A program made the translations under genes and the position numbers. This document shows positions 40,973-49,425 of a DNA stretch of 64,000 bases, piece by piece. The stretch lies in assembly GCA_004560375.1 (NCBI GenBank), contig SFVC01000001.1:62001-126000 (forward strand). Direction: 5' to 3'. The stretch comes from a bacterium. Lineage in GTDB: Bacteria > Bacillota > Clostridia > Oscillospirales > Oscillospiraceae. Numbering within the stretch: the stretch's first letter is position 1; every line of letters begins with the position of its first letter. The notes under the pieces are model-generated. The model had not been told where the DNA came from and ran no database searches. It was given only the letters and a program-made list of their open reading frames with translations.

Positions 40973-42304
40973 ATGGCAAAGCCCCTGGTGGCCATTGTGG
41001 GCCGCCCCAACGTGGGCAAATCCATGCTGTTCAATAAATTGACGGGAAAGCGCCTGTCCATCGTGGAGGACACCCCGGGGGTCACCCGGGACAGGCTGTA
41101 CGCCCAGGCGGAGTGGCGGGGCCGCACCTTCGACCTGGTGGACACCGGCGGCATCGAGCCGGGGACGGACAACCAGATCCTGTCCTTCATGCGGGAGCAG
41201 GCGGAGATCGCCATCGCCGCCGCCACGGTGATCGTCTTCGTGTGCGACATCCGCACCGGCATGACCGCCGCCGACCAGGAGGTGGCCGGGATGCTCCAGC
41301 GCTCCCGGAAGCCGGTGGTGCTGGCGGTGAACAAGATGGACTCCACCGGCCACACCAACCCGGACATCTACGAGTTCTACAACCTGGGGCTGGGGGATCC
41401 CTACCCCGTGTCCGCCGTCCACGGCCACGGCACCGGCGACCTGCTGGACGCCTGCTTCGCCTATTTTCCGCCGGAGGATCAGGAGGAAGCGGAGGACGAT
41501 GTGATCAAGGTGGCCATCATCGGCAAGCCCAACGTGGGCAAGTCCTCCCTGGTGAACCGGATCCTGGGCCAGGAGCGGGTGATTGTGTCCGACGTGGCGG
41601 GCACAACCCGGGACGCGGTGGACAGCTACTTTGAAAAGGATGGGCAGAAGTACCTCATCATCGACACCGCCGGGATGCGGAAGAAGTCCAAGGTGGACGA
41701 CCGGGTGGAGAAATTCTCCGTCCTCCGGGCCACCATGGCCATCGAGCGCAGCGACGTGTGCCTGATCCTCATCGACGCCCAGGAGGGGGTAACGGAGCAG
41801 GATACCAAGGTGGCGGGTCTGGCCCACGACGCGGGGAAGGCCTGCGTCATCGTGGTGAACAAGTGGGACGCCATCGAGAAGGACGGCAAAACCATGCAGC
41901 GCATGGAGGAGGACGTGCGGCGGGATCTCAGCTACATGACCTATGCGCCGGTGCTGTTTATTTCCGCCCTGACGGGGCAGCGGGTGGACAGGCTGTTCGG
42001 TCTCATCGACAGCGTGGTGAACCAGGCCTCCATGCGTATCTCCACCGGGGTGCTCAACCAGGTGCTGGCCGACGCCCAGGCCCGGGTGCAGCCTCCCACC
42101 GACAAGGGGAAGCGGCTGAAGATCTACTATATGACTCAGATCGGGGTAAAGCCGCCCCATTTCGTGATTTTCTGCAACGACGCCCAGCTCTTTCACTTTT
42201 CCTACCGGCGGTATCTGGAAAACCAGATCCGGGCCACCTTCGGCCTGACGGGTACTCCGATCCGCATCACCATCCGGCAAAAGGGCGATAAGGAGGACGT
42301 ATGA
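40973..42304 (+). CDS. der: Ribosome biogenesis GTPase Der (EngA)
   Basis: Der is a double-GTPase factor for 50S assembly. The 443 residues have two G domains with P-loops GRPNVGKSM (about residue 8) and GKPNVGKSS (about 183), DTGG and DTAGM, NKMD and NKWD motifs, and a C-terminal KH-like domain. Length is normal. ATG at 40973 follows GGAGGG. Its end overlaps plsY by 4 bases. Confidence 0.96.
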   Translation: MAKPLVAIVGRPNVGKSMLFNKLTGKRLSIVEDTPGVTRDRLYAQAEWRGRTFDLVDTGGIEPGTDNQILSFMREQAEIAIAAATVIVFVCDIRTGMTAADQEVAGMLQRSRKPVVLAVNKMDSTGHTNPDIYEFYNLGLGDPYPVSAVHGHGTGDLLDACFAYFPPEDQEEAEDDVIKVAIIGKPNVGKSSLVNRILGQERVIVSDVAGTTRDAVDSYFEKDGQKYLIIDTAGMRKKSKVDDRVEKFSVLRATMAIERSDVCLILIDAQEGVTEQDTKVAGLAHDAGKACVIVVNKWDAIEKDGKTMQRMEEDVRRDLSYMTYAPVLFISALTGQRVDRLFGLIDSVVNQASMRISTGVLNQVLADAQARVQPPTDKGKRLKIYYMTQIGVKPPHFVIFCNDAQLFHFSYRRYLENQIRATFGLTGTPIRITIRQKGDKEDV

Positions 42305-43146
42305 TGCTGTCTCGATTTCTGGAAGCCGCCGGGGTGGCCCCCGGCTGGCTGGCCGCCGCCGCCGCGGGGGTGGCCGTGGTATCCTATTGCCTGGGCTGCT
42401 TCAACGGGGCAGTGGTGGTGTCCCGGTATATCCTTCGCAACGATGTGCGCGGACACGGCAGCGGCAACGCAGGGCTGACCAACTTCTACCGGGTGTTCGG
42501 CGGGCCGCTGACGCTGGTGGTGATCCTGTCCGACGTGGTAAAAGCGGTGCTGGCGGTGCTGTTCGCCGCCTTCATCGCGGGGCACATCTCAACGGAGCTG
42601 GTGGCCCTGTCCAAGTACTGGGCGGGCGCCTTCTGCCTGCTGGGGCATATGTACCCCTGCACCTTCCAGTTCCGGGGGGGCAAGGGCATTCTGTCCGGCG
42701 GGGCCATCGCCATCATGATGGGGTTCGACAGCGGGAACCCCTGGAGCTGGTGTATCCCGGTGGTGGTGTGGGGGGGGTTCCTCATCCTGGCCGTCGCCAC
42801 GAAATACGTGTCCCTGGGCTCCTGCTGGGCGGGGGCTTCCTTCCCCTTCGTGTCCTGGTTTGTGTACCGGGATCCGCTGATCCTGCTGCTGTCCGTGATT
42901 GTGGGCGGACTGATCCTGTGGAAGCACCGGGGAAATATTGTGCGGCTGGCGAAGGGCACCGAGTCCAAATTCTCCCTCCATAAAAAGAAGGCGGAACCCG
43001 CCGCCGGGGAGGGCGGAGAAGCGCCCGCCGGGGAGCCCGCGGCAGCGGAAGAACCCGCCCCCGCTCCTGCTCCAGAGACGGCTGAACAACCGGAACCCGC
43101 GCCCGAGAGGGCGGCTGCCTCCGGGGACGGGGAGGACAAGGCATGA
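42301..43146 (+). CDS. plsY: Glycerol-3-phosphate acyltransferase PlsY with acidic Pro/Ala tail
   Basis: PlsY transfers acyl groups from acyl-phosphate to glycerol-3-phosphate, the first phospholipid step. The integral membrane protein has GSGNAGLTNFYRVFG, LLGHMYPCTFQFRGGKG and several helices. Family members are about 200 residues; this one has 281 because a hydrophilic tail after about residue 222 is rich in Pro, Ala and Glu. The start overlaps der (ATGA) and its end overlaps gpsA, which makes its substrate. Confidence 0.93.
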   Translation: MMLSRFLEAAGVAPGWLAAAAAGVAVVSYCLGCFNGAVVVSRYILRNDVRGHGSGNAGLTNFYRVFGGPLTLVVILSDVVKAVLAVLFAAFIAGHISTELVALSKYWAGAFCLLGHMYPCTFQFRGGKGILSGGAIAIMMGFDSGNPWSWCIPVVVWGGFLILAVATKYVSLGSCWAGASFPFVSWFVYRDPLILLLSVIVGGLILWKHRGNIVRLAKGTESKFSLHKKKAEPAAGEGGEAPAGEPAAAEEPAPAPAPETAEQPEPAPERAAASGDGEDKA

Positions 43147-44153
43147 GGGCGGCGGTGATCGGCAGCGGCGCCTGGGGCACCGCCCTGGCCCTGGCCCTGC
43201 TGGCCAACGGCCACGAGACGGCCCTGTGGAGCTACACGGAGCAGGAGAGCGGGTTGCTGCGGGAGCGGCGGGAGAACCCCATGCTCCCCGGCGTGCCCCT
43301 GCCGGACGGGCTGGAGCTCACCACGGATCTAGGCTGCGTCCGGGGGCGGGGCGCGGTGGTGCTGGCCACTCCGTCCTTCGCGGTGCGCGGCACCGCCCGG
43401 CGGCTCAAGGAGTTCCTGGATCCAGGCATCCCGGTGATCCTGGTGTCCAAGGGCATTGAGAAGGATACCTCCCTGCTGCTCCACCAGGTGGCGGAGCAGG
43501 AGCTGGGACAGGACAACCCGGTGGTGGTGCTGTCCGGGCCGTCCCACGCCGAGGAGGTGGGCCGGGGCGTGCCCACGGCGGTGGTGGTGGCCTGCGAGAA
43601 CCGGGAGGCGGCCCTGCTGGCCCAGGATCTGTTCATGAGCCGCCAGTTCCGGATCTACACCTCCCCGGACATCACGGGGGTGGAGATCGGCGCGGCGCTG
43701 AAAAACGTCATCGCCCTGTGCGCGGGCTGCTGCGACGGCATGGGCTGCGGAGACAACACCAAGGCCGCGCTGATGACCCGGGGGCTGACGGAGATCGCCC
43801 GCTTAGGCGTGGCCCTGGGGGCCCGGAAGGAGACCTTCGCGGGGCTGGCCGGGGTGGGGGATCTGATCGTCACCTGCACCTCCATGCACTCCCGCAACCG
43901 GCGGGCGGGCATCCTCATCGGCCAGGGCAGAACCGCCCAACAGGCCATAGACGAGCTGGGCGGGGCGGTGGTGGAGGGCTACTACGCCGCCGCCAGCGCC
44001 AAACAGCTGGCGGAGCGGGCGGGGGTGGAGATGCCCATCACCGCCGGGGCCTATGAGGTGCTGTACCAGGGGGCGGATCCCCGGCAGGTGCTGGAGCGGC
44101 TCATGGCCCGGGAGCGCCGGGACGAGTTGGAAGCGGAGCAGAGCTGGATTTAG
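43143..44153 (+). CDS. gpsA: Glycerol-3-phosphate dehydrogenase [NAD(P)+]
   Basis: GpsA reduces dihydroxyacetone phosphate to sn-glycerol-3-phosphate for phospholipids. The 336 residues have the nucleotide-binding GSGAWGTALALAL at the start, LSGPSHAEEV, and the catalytic-lysine region EIGAALKNVIALCAG, with LGARKETFAGLAGVGDLIVTC. Length is normal. It is last in the der-plsY-gpsA operon with a 4-base overlap to plsY. Confidence 0.96.
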   Translation: MRAAVIGSGAWGTALALALLANGHETALWSYTEQESGLLRERRENPMLPGVPLPDGLELTTDLGCVRGRGAVVLATPSFAVRGTARRLKEFLDPGIPVILVSKGIEKDTSLLLHQVAEQELGQDNPVVVLSGPSHAEEVGRGVPTAVVVACENREAALLAQDLFMSRQFRIYTSPDITGVEIGAALKNVIALCAGCCDGMGCGDNTKAALMTRGLTEIARLGVALGARKETFAGLAGVGDLIVTCTSMHSRNRRAGILIGQGRTAQQAIDELGGAVVEGYYAAASAKQLAERAGVEMPITAGAYEVLYQGADPRQVLERLMARERRDELEAEQSWI

Positions 44154-44217
44154 AGGCGCGGAGAAGCGACCGAACGCCCTGACCGCTTCGCAGCGGGACA
44201 ACACCGGAATAAAAAAT

Positions 44218-44245
44218 CAAACCCCGTGCGCCTGCACGGGGTTTG
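44218..44245. terminator. Bidirectional terminator between gpsA and rpmB
   Basis: A perfect 12-bp stem (44218-44229 with 44234-44245). On the reverse strand it is followed by ATTTTTTATT, so it clearly ends rpmB; it may also end gpsA. Confidence 0.85.
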
Positions 44246-44263
44246 ATCTGCTTTCCTATGGAA

Positions 44264-44452
44264 TCACACAGCACGGGTGACCTTGCCGGAGCGGAGACAG
44301 CGGGTGCACACATAGACGTGCTTGGGGGTGCCGTCCACCACAGCCTTCACACGCTTGACGTTGGGCTTCCAGGGGCGGTTGGAGCGGCGGTGAGAGTGGG
44401 ACACCTGGATGCCGAAGTTCACGCCCTTGCCGCAGAACTCGCATTTGGCCAT
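44264..44452 (-). CDS. rpmB: 50S ribosomal protein L28 (zinc-type)
   Basis: The 62-residue protein has the L28 pattern CEFCGKGVNFGIQVSHSHRR and a second pair CTRC, so it is the zinc-binding C+ form. ATG at 44452 follows AAGGAGG; a longer frame of 13 extra residues has no ribosome site. It is transcribed alone, divergent from hprK. Confidence 0.94.
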   Translation of the reverse strand: MAKCEFCGKGVNFGIQVSHSHRRSNRPWKPNVKRVKAVVDGTPKHVYVCTRCLRSGKVTRAV

Positions 44453-44580
44453 ATTGACTAACCTCCTTGCTGCTTGGAATGACGCGCACAATACACGATA
44501 ACTTCATTATGCTACCACACGAGCCGGCAAAAATCAAGTGGAAATTTCCGCGATTCCCTATTTTTTTCAGAGGGAGAGTG

Positions 44581-44589
44581 TGGTAAAAT
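44581..44589 (+). promoter_or_regulatory. Extended -10 promoter of hprK
   Basis: TGGTAAAAT is an extended -10 about 40 bases before the hprK ATG; the -35 position is only T-rich. Confidence 0.5.
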
Positions 44590-44628
44590 AAAACCTAAAT
44601 ACCGAGACCGGACAAAGGGGGGCGCGCC

Positions 44629-45582
44629 ATGGCGGATCGCATGGGGATCAAGCTGGGCACCATCATCGACAACTTTCACCTAAAGGTGCTCTACGGCCCG
44701 GAGGGCTATCGGAACCGGAGGATCACTATGGAGGAGGTGAACCGGCCGGGGCTTCAGCTCACCGGCTTCTTCGACTACTTTGACAAGGATCGGGTGCAGA
44801 TACTGGGGCTGGTGGAGATTTCCTACCTGGAGGGGATCCCCGCGGCCAAGCGGGCGGTGGTGTTCGACAGGCTGTTCTCCTACCACACTCCGGCGGTGAT
44901 CTTCGCCCGGGGGCTGAAGCCCTATCCGGAGTGCCTGGAGATGGCCAGAAAGCACGGGCAGGTGATCCTGGGCAGCCAGGAGAGCACCGCCAATATCATG
45001 AGCACTCTCATCGCCTATCTGCGCTCGGAGCTGTCCCCCACCATCACCCGATCCGGCGTGCTGGTGGAGGTGTACGGCGAGGGTGTGATGCTGGCGGGGG
45101 AGTCCGGCGTAGGCAAGAGCGAGACGGCCATCGAGCTGGTGAAGCGGGGCCACCGGCTCATTGCGGACGACGCGGTGGAGATCCGCCGATCCCCCAGCGG
45201 GGGGCTGGTGGGCACCGCGCCGGAGCTGATCCGCCACTATATCGAGCTGAGGGGCATCGGGGTGGTGGACGTGCGGCGGCTGTTCGGTATGTCCGCCGTC
45301 AAGTTCGACAGCGCCATCGACATGATGATCCAGCTGGAGCCGTGGAAGGACGGCAAGCTGTACGACAGGCTGGGGGCGGACGATCGCTTCGTCTCCCTGC
45401 TGGATGTGAGCATCCCTACGCTGACCATACCTGTAAAGCCGGGGCGGAACCTGGCGGTGATCATCGAGGTGGCCGCCATGAACAATAGAAATAAAAAGAT
45501 GGGCTATAACGCCGCGCTGGAGTTTTCCCTGCAGGTGGACAGCCACATCGACCAAAAATATCTGGAGGCGAACCCAAAGTGA
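44629..45582 (+). CDS. hprK: HPr kinase/phosphorylase
   Basis: HprK phosphorylates HPr on Ser46 and drives CcpA-type carbon catabolite control. The 317 residues contain an N-terminal domain and the kinase domain with Walker A GESGVGKSETA (about residue 158), the ADDAVEI motif, and the signature LRGIGVVDVRRLFG. Length is normal. A GTGA overlap joins it to ogt. Confidence 0.95.
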   Translation: MADRMGIKLGTIIDNFHLKVLYGPEGYRNRRITMEEVNRPGLQLTGFFDYFDKDRVQILGLVEISYLEGIPAAKRAVVFDRLFSYHTPAVIFARGLKPYPECLEMARKHGQVILGSQESTANIMSTLIAYLRSELSPTITRSGVLVEVYGEGVMLAGESGVGKSETAIELVKRGHRLIADDAVEIRRSPSGGLVGTAPELIRHYIELRGIGVVDVRRLFGMSAVKFDSAIDMMIQLEPWKDGKLYDRLGADDRFVSLLDVSIPTLTIPVKPGRNLAVIIEVAAMNNRNKKMGYNAALEFSLQVDSHIDQKYLEANPK

Positions 45583-46091
45583 GCAAAGGGACAGACGCCG
45601 CCTTCGGCCCGGTGCTCTACCGGGACTGCCCCTTCGGCACGCTGGGGCTGGTGGACGACGGGGCGGGCCTCAGCCGGGTGTTCCTGCGGCAGGCGGGGCG
45701 GGAATGGGCCGGCCGATCGGGGGAGACGGAGCTGACCGGTTGGGCCGCGGCGGAGCTGGAGGAGTATTTCTCCGGACGGCGGAGGGACTTCTCGGTTCCG
45801 CTGTCCCCCCACGGAACGCCTTTCCAGCTGGCGGTGTGGGAGGCCCTGCGGCGCGTCCCCTACGGGCAGACCAGAACCTACGGGGAGATCGCCGCCGCGG
45901 TGGGCCGCCCCGGAGCGGCCCGGGCGGTGGGGATGGCCAACCATGACAACCCCCTGCTGATCTTCACTCCCTGCCATCGGGTGGTGGGGAAGGGAGGGGC
46001 TCTCACCGGCTTTGCCTGCGGGCTGGAGGTGAAGCGGTGGCTGCTGGCGCTGGAGGGCGCGGATCCCGGCCCGGGGAAAGGGCAGAATTGA
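45579..46091 (+). CDS. ogt: Methylated-DNA--protein-cysteine methyltransferase
   Basis: The 170-residue suicide DNA-repair protein removes methyl groups from O6-methylguanine. The acceptor Cys lies in TPCHRVVG, preceded by the helix-turn-helix region VPYGQTRTYGEIAAAVG and the Arg/Asn finger RAVGMANHDNP. GTG start at 45579 overlaps the hprK stop by 4 bases, so it is translationally coupled. Confidence 0.94.
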   Translation: MSKGTDAAFGPVLYRDCPFGTLGLVDDGAGLSRVFLRQAGREWAGRSGETELTGWAAAELEEYFSGRRRDFSVPLSPHGTPFQLAVWEALRRVPYGQTRTYGEIAAAVGRPGAARAVGMANHDNPLLIFTPCHRVVGKGGALTGFACGLEVKRWLLALEGADPGPGKGQN

Positions 46092-46227
46092 CCCGGCGCG
46101 GAGGGGCGGGAGACGCGATCCGGCTGAAAACGGCAGAACACCGGCAAAATACACAGTTTTTGATGGATAAATTTGGGCAATATAAACGAATTCATAAAAA
46201 ATTAACCGGCTGACGGCCAAGTTCCTC

Positions 46228-46327
46228 TTGCATTTTGATACGCTATCCGGTAAGATACACAGAGATGGACAGGGATGCTTTCCCACAAGGACGCGCGTCC
46301 TTGTGTTCCCCGGCGTTTGCCGGGGAA
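46228..46327 (+). promoter_or_regulatory. mglB promoter and structured leader
   Basis: TTGCAT (46228-46233) is 17 bases from TAAGAT (46251-46256). The leader then carries two tandem hairpins: a perfect 22-base palindrome at 46284-46305 and TTCCCCGGC/GCCGGGGAA at 46306-46327, with no T run. The rest of the 309-base gap after ogt is AT-rich; TGAAAACGGCA at 46125-46135 resembles half a CcpA cre site. Confidence 0.65.
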
Positions 46328-46400
46328 CATGGAGAGGCGCTCCTCAAAAAATGAGAGAACATTCCGTGCCCATCAAAAATGGAAAAGGAGATATTGTAGT

Positions 46401-47714
46401 ATGAAGAAAGCTCTTGCAATGATCCTCGCCCTGATGATGGTTCTGAGCCTGGCCGCCTGCAACAACAGCGGCACCAAGGAGAGCACCCCCGGCGGCGAGA
46501 ACACCGGCACTGTTGAGACCCAGAAGCCCGACGACAACCAGTCCGGCGGCCCGGTGGCCAACAAGGACAAGCCCCTGGTGTGGTTCAACCGTCAGCCCTC
46601 CAACAGCTCCACCGGCGAGCTGGACATGGACGCCATGAACTTCAACAAGGACACCTACTACGTGGGCTTTGACGCCAACCAGGGCGCCGAGCTCCAGGGC
46701 CAGATGATCCTGGACTACATCACCGCCAACATCGATAAGATCGACCGCAACGGCGACGGCGTCATCGGCTACGTGCTGGCCATCGGCGACATCGGCCACA
46801 ACGACTCCATCGCCCGTACCCGCGGCGTCCGCAAGGCCCTGGATACCGCCGTTGAGGACGGCGGCGCCATCAAGAGCGACCCCGTGGGCATGAACGCCGA
46901 CGGCTCCGCCACCGCCGTCAAGGACGGCAAGCTGACCATCGGCGGCAAGGAGTACACCGTCCGTGAGCTGGCCTCTCAGGAGATGAAGAACTCCGCCGGC
47001 GCCACCTGGGACGCTGCCACCGCCGGCAACACCATCACCACCTGGGTGTCCACCTTCGGCGATCAGATCGACATCGTGGCCTCCAACAACGACGGCATGG
47101 GCATGGCTATGTTCAACGCCTGGTCCAATGAGAACAAGGTTCCCACCTTCGGCTATGACGCCAACAGCGACGCCGTGGAGGCCATTGCCAACGGGTACGG
47201 CGGCACCATCAGCCAGCACGCCGACGTGCAGGCCTACCTGACCCTGCGGGTGCTGCGTAACGCCCTGGACGGCGTGGACATCGACACCGGCATCGGCACT
47301 CCCGACGACGCGGGCAACGTGCTCAGCGACGACGTGTACAAGTACGTGGCGGATCAGCGCTCCTACTACGCCCTGAACGTGGCGGTCACCGCTGACAACT
47401 ACAAGGACTTCCTGGACGCCACCGTGCCCTACGCCCCCGTGTCCAACCAGCTCAGCCAGGACAGCCATCCCACCAAGAGCGTGTGGCTGAACATCTACAA
47501 CGCCGCTGACAACTTCCTCAGCGCCACCTATCAGCCCCTGCTGCAGAACTACGATGACATCCTGAACCTGAACGTGGAGTACATCGGCGGCGACGGCCAG
47601 ACCGAGGCCAACATCACCAACCGTCTGGGCAACCCCAGCCAGTACGACGCCTTTGCCATCAACATGGTGAAGACCGACAACTCCGCCTCCTACACCAGCC
47701 TGCTGAACAGCTAA
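46401..47714 (+). CDS. mglB: Galactose/methyl-galactoside ABC transporter binding lipoprotein
   Basis: The 437-residue lipoprotein has a signal peptide with lipobox SLAAC, a Thr/Gly/Asp-rich linker, and a periplasmic-binding-protein fold. DRNGDGVIGY near residue 115 matches the calcium-binding loop of E. coli MglB, and SNNDGMGMAMFNAW matches its sugar-binding hinge. It captures galactose or glucose for MglAC. ATG at 46401 has AAAAGGAG upstream. The GC and codon use look more like a highly expressed gene. Confidence 0.9.
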   Translation: MKKALAMILALMMVLSLAACNNSGTKESTPGGENTGTVETQKPDDNQSGGPVANKDKPLVWFNRQPSNSSTGELDMDAMNFNKDTYYVGFDANQGAELQGQMILDYITANIDKIDRNGDGVIGYVLAIGDIGHNDSIARTRGVRKALDTAVEDGGAIKSDPVGMNADGSATAVKDGKLTIGGKEYTVRELASQEMKNSAGATWDAATAGNTITTWVSTFGDQIDIVASNNDGMGMAMFNAWSNENKVPTFGYDANSDAVEAIANGYGGTISQHADVQAYLTLRVLRNALDGVDIDTGIGTPDDAGNVLSDDVYKYVADQRSYYALNVAVTADNYKDFLDATVPYAPVSNQLSQDSHPTKSVWLNIYNAADNFLSATYQPLLQNYDDILNLNVEYIGGDGQTEANITNRLGNPSQYDAFAINMVKTDNSASYTSLLNS

Positions 47715-47760
47715 TCTGGTCTGGAGGAGCTTCTTCGCTGACAAGTAAATGACTTGAAAC

Positions 47761-47824
47761 CAGGGGGAGGGAATTCTCCGTTCGGTAGAAGCAACGCTCC
47801 GTTCGGCAGAAGGAACTCCCCCTG
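47761..47824 (+). other. Stem-loop and short direct repeat between mglB and mglA
   Basis: CAGGGGGAG (47761-47769) pairs with CTCCCCCTG (47816-47824); the loop carries CTCCGTTCGG(T/C)AGAAG twice, near 47776 and 47797. No strong T run follows. It may reduce readthrough or protect the mglB message, so that binding protein exceeds ATPase. Confidence 0.55.
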
Positions 47825-47902
47825 ATTTAAAAGTAAAACGGGAATACCGGGCAGGATCAGGCGTTTTCTGAACCTGCTAATTTGCAAACGGGGGTGACGA
47901 GA

Positions 47903-49411
47903 ATGTCTGATGCGAAAGACGGTGTCGTGCTTTCGATCCGCGGTATGAGCAAGTCCTTCGGCCGCAACCGGGTGCTGGATCATATCAACCTGGATCTGAA
48001 GCGGGGCAGCATCATGGGGCTCATGGGTGAGAACGGAGCCGGCAAGTCCACCATGATGAAGTGCCTGTTCGGCACCTACCAGAAGGACGAGGGAAAGATC
48101 TACTTAAACGGGAAGGAAATCAGCTTTTCCGGGCCCAAGGACGCCCTGGAAAACGGGATCGCCATGGTGCACCAGGAGCTGAACCAGTGCCTGGAGCGGA
48201 GCGTGACGGACAATCTGTTCCTGGGGCGGTACCCCACCAACTCCGCGGGAATCGTGGACGAGGGCGGCATGAAGAAAAAGGCGGCCGAGCTGTTCCGCAG
48301 GCTGGGGATGACGGTGAACCTGAGCCAGCCCATGCGGAATATGTCGGTGTCCCAGCGGCAGATGTGCGAGATCGCCAAGGCGATGTCGTACAATGCCCAG
48401 GTGATCGTGCTGGACGAGCCCACCTCCTCCCTGACGGTTCAGGAGGTGGCCAAGCTCTTCGAGATGATGCGGATGCTGAAGGAGCAGGGGATCTCGCTGA
48501 TCTACATCTCCCACAAGATGGATGAGATCTTCGAGATCTGCGACGAGATCTCGGTGCTCCGGGACGGCAACCTGGTGATGACCAAGGCCACCCGCGACAC
48601 CAACATGAACGAGCTGATCACCGCCATGGTGGGCCGCTCCCTGGAGAGCCGCTTCCCAACCGTGGACAACACGCCGGGCAAGCCCATTTTGTCGGTGCAG
48701 CACCTGTCCACCAAGTTCGCGCCCCACCTCCAGGACGTCACCTTCGACGTGCGGGAGGGGGAGATCTTCGGCCTGTACGGCCTGGTGGGCGCCGGGCGCA
48801 CCGAGCTGCTGGAGACCATCTTCGGGGTGCGTACCCGTGCGGCCGGCCGGGTCTACTTCAAGGATCGGCTGATGAACTTCAACAGCGCCAAGGAGGCCAT
48901 TGAGCACGGCTTTGCTATGATCACCGAGGAGCGCAAGGCCAACGGTCTGTTCCTCAAGTGCGATCTGACCTTCAACACCACCATTGCCAGCTTGGAGCAG
49001 TACAAGACCGGCCTGGCCCTGTCCAACCCCAAGATGGTGAAGGCCACCAGCAAGGAGATCAAGACCATGCGAACCAAGTGCATGGGGCCGGACGATATGA
49101 TCACCAGCCTGTCCGGCGGCAACCAGCAGAAGGTCATCTTCGGGAAGTGGCTGGAGCGGGATCCCCAGATCTTCATGATGGACGAACCCACCCGCGGCAT
49201 CGACGTGGGCGCGAAATACGAGATCTACGAGCTGATTATCAAAATGGCAAAGCAGGGCAAGACGATCATCGTCGTCTCCTCTGAAATGCCGGAGATTCTC
49301 GGCATCACCAACCGGATCGGCGTCATGTCCAATGGGTATCTCTCCGGGATTGTGAACACCGCGGAGACCGATCAGGAAGAACTTTTGCGGCTCAGCGCGA
49401 AATATCTGTAA
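47903..49411 (+). CDS. mglA: Galactose/methyl-galactoside ABC transporter ATPase
   Basis: The 502-residue protein has two ABC domains. The first has GENGAGKSTMMKC, a degenerate signature SVSQRQM and VLDEPTSSL; the second lacks a normal Walker A (LVGAGRTELLE), but has LSGGNQQKV and MMDEPTRGIDVG, as usual for MglA/RbsA proteins. ATG at 47903 follows GGGGGTGA. It sits between mglB and mglC. Confidence 0.94.
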   Translation: MSDAKDGVVLSIRGMSKSFGRNRVLDHINLDLKRGSIMGLMGENGAGKSTMMKCLFGTYQKDEGKIYLNGKEISFSGPKDALENGIAMVHQELNQCLERSVTDNLFLGRYPTNSAGIVDEGGMKKKAAELFRRLGMTVNLSQPMRNMSVSQRQMCEIAKAMSYNAQVIVLDEPTSSLTVQEVAKLFEMMRMLKEQGISLIYISHKMDEIFEICDEISVLRDGNLVMTKATRDTNMNELITAMVGRSLESRFPTVDNTPGKPILSVQHLSTKFAPHLQDVTFDVREGEIFGLYGLVGAGRTELLETIFGVRTRAAGRVYFKDRLMNFNSAKEAIEHGFAMITEERKANGLFLKCDLTFNTTIASLEQYKTGLALSNPKMVKATSKEIKTMRTKCMGPDDMITSLSGGNQQKVIFGKWLERDPQIFMMDEPTRGIDVGAKYEIYELIIKMAKQGKTIIVVSSEMPEILGITNRIGVMSNGYLSGIVNTAETDQEELLRLSAKYL

Positions 49412-49425
49412 GGGGGGAAGGGCAT

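Noticed and set aside
48340..48370. Degenerate first ABC signature in mglA as evidence of a pseudogene
   Set aside because: MglA/RbsA-type ATPases normally have one degenerate half; the other motifs are intact.
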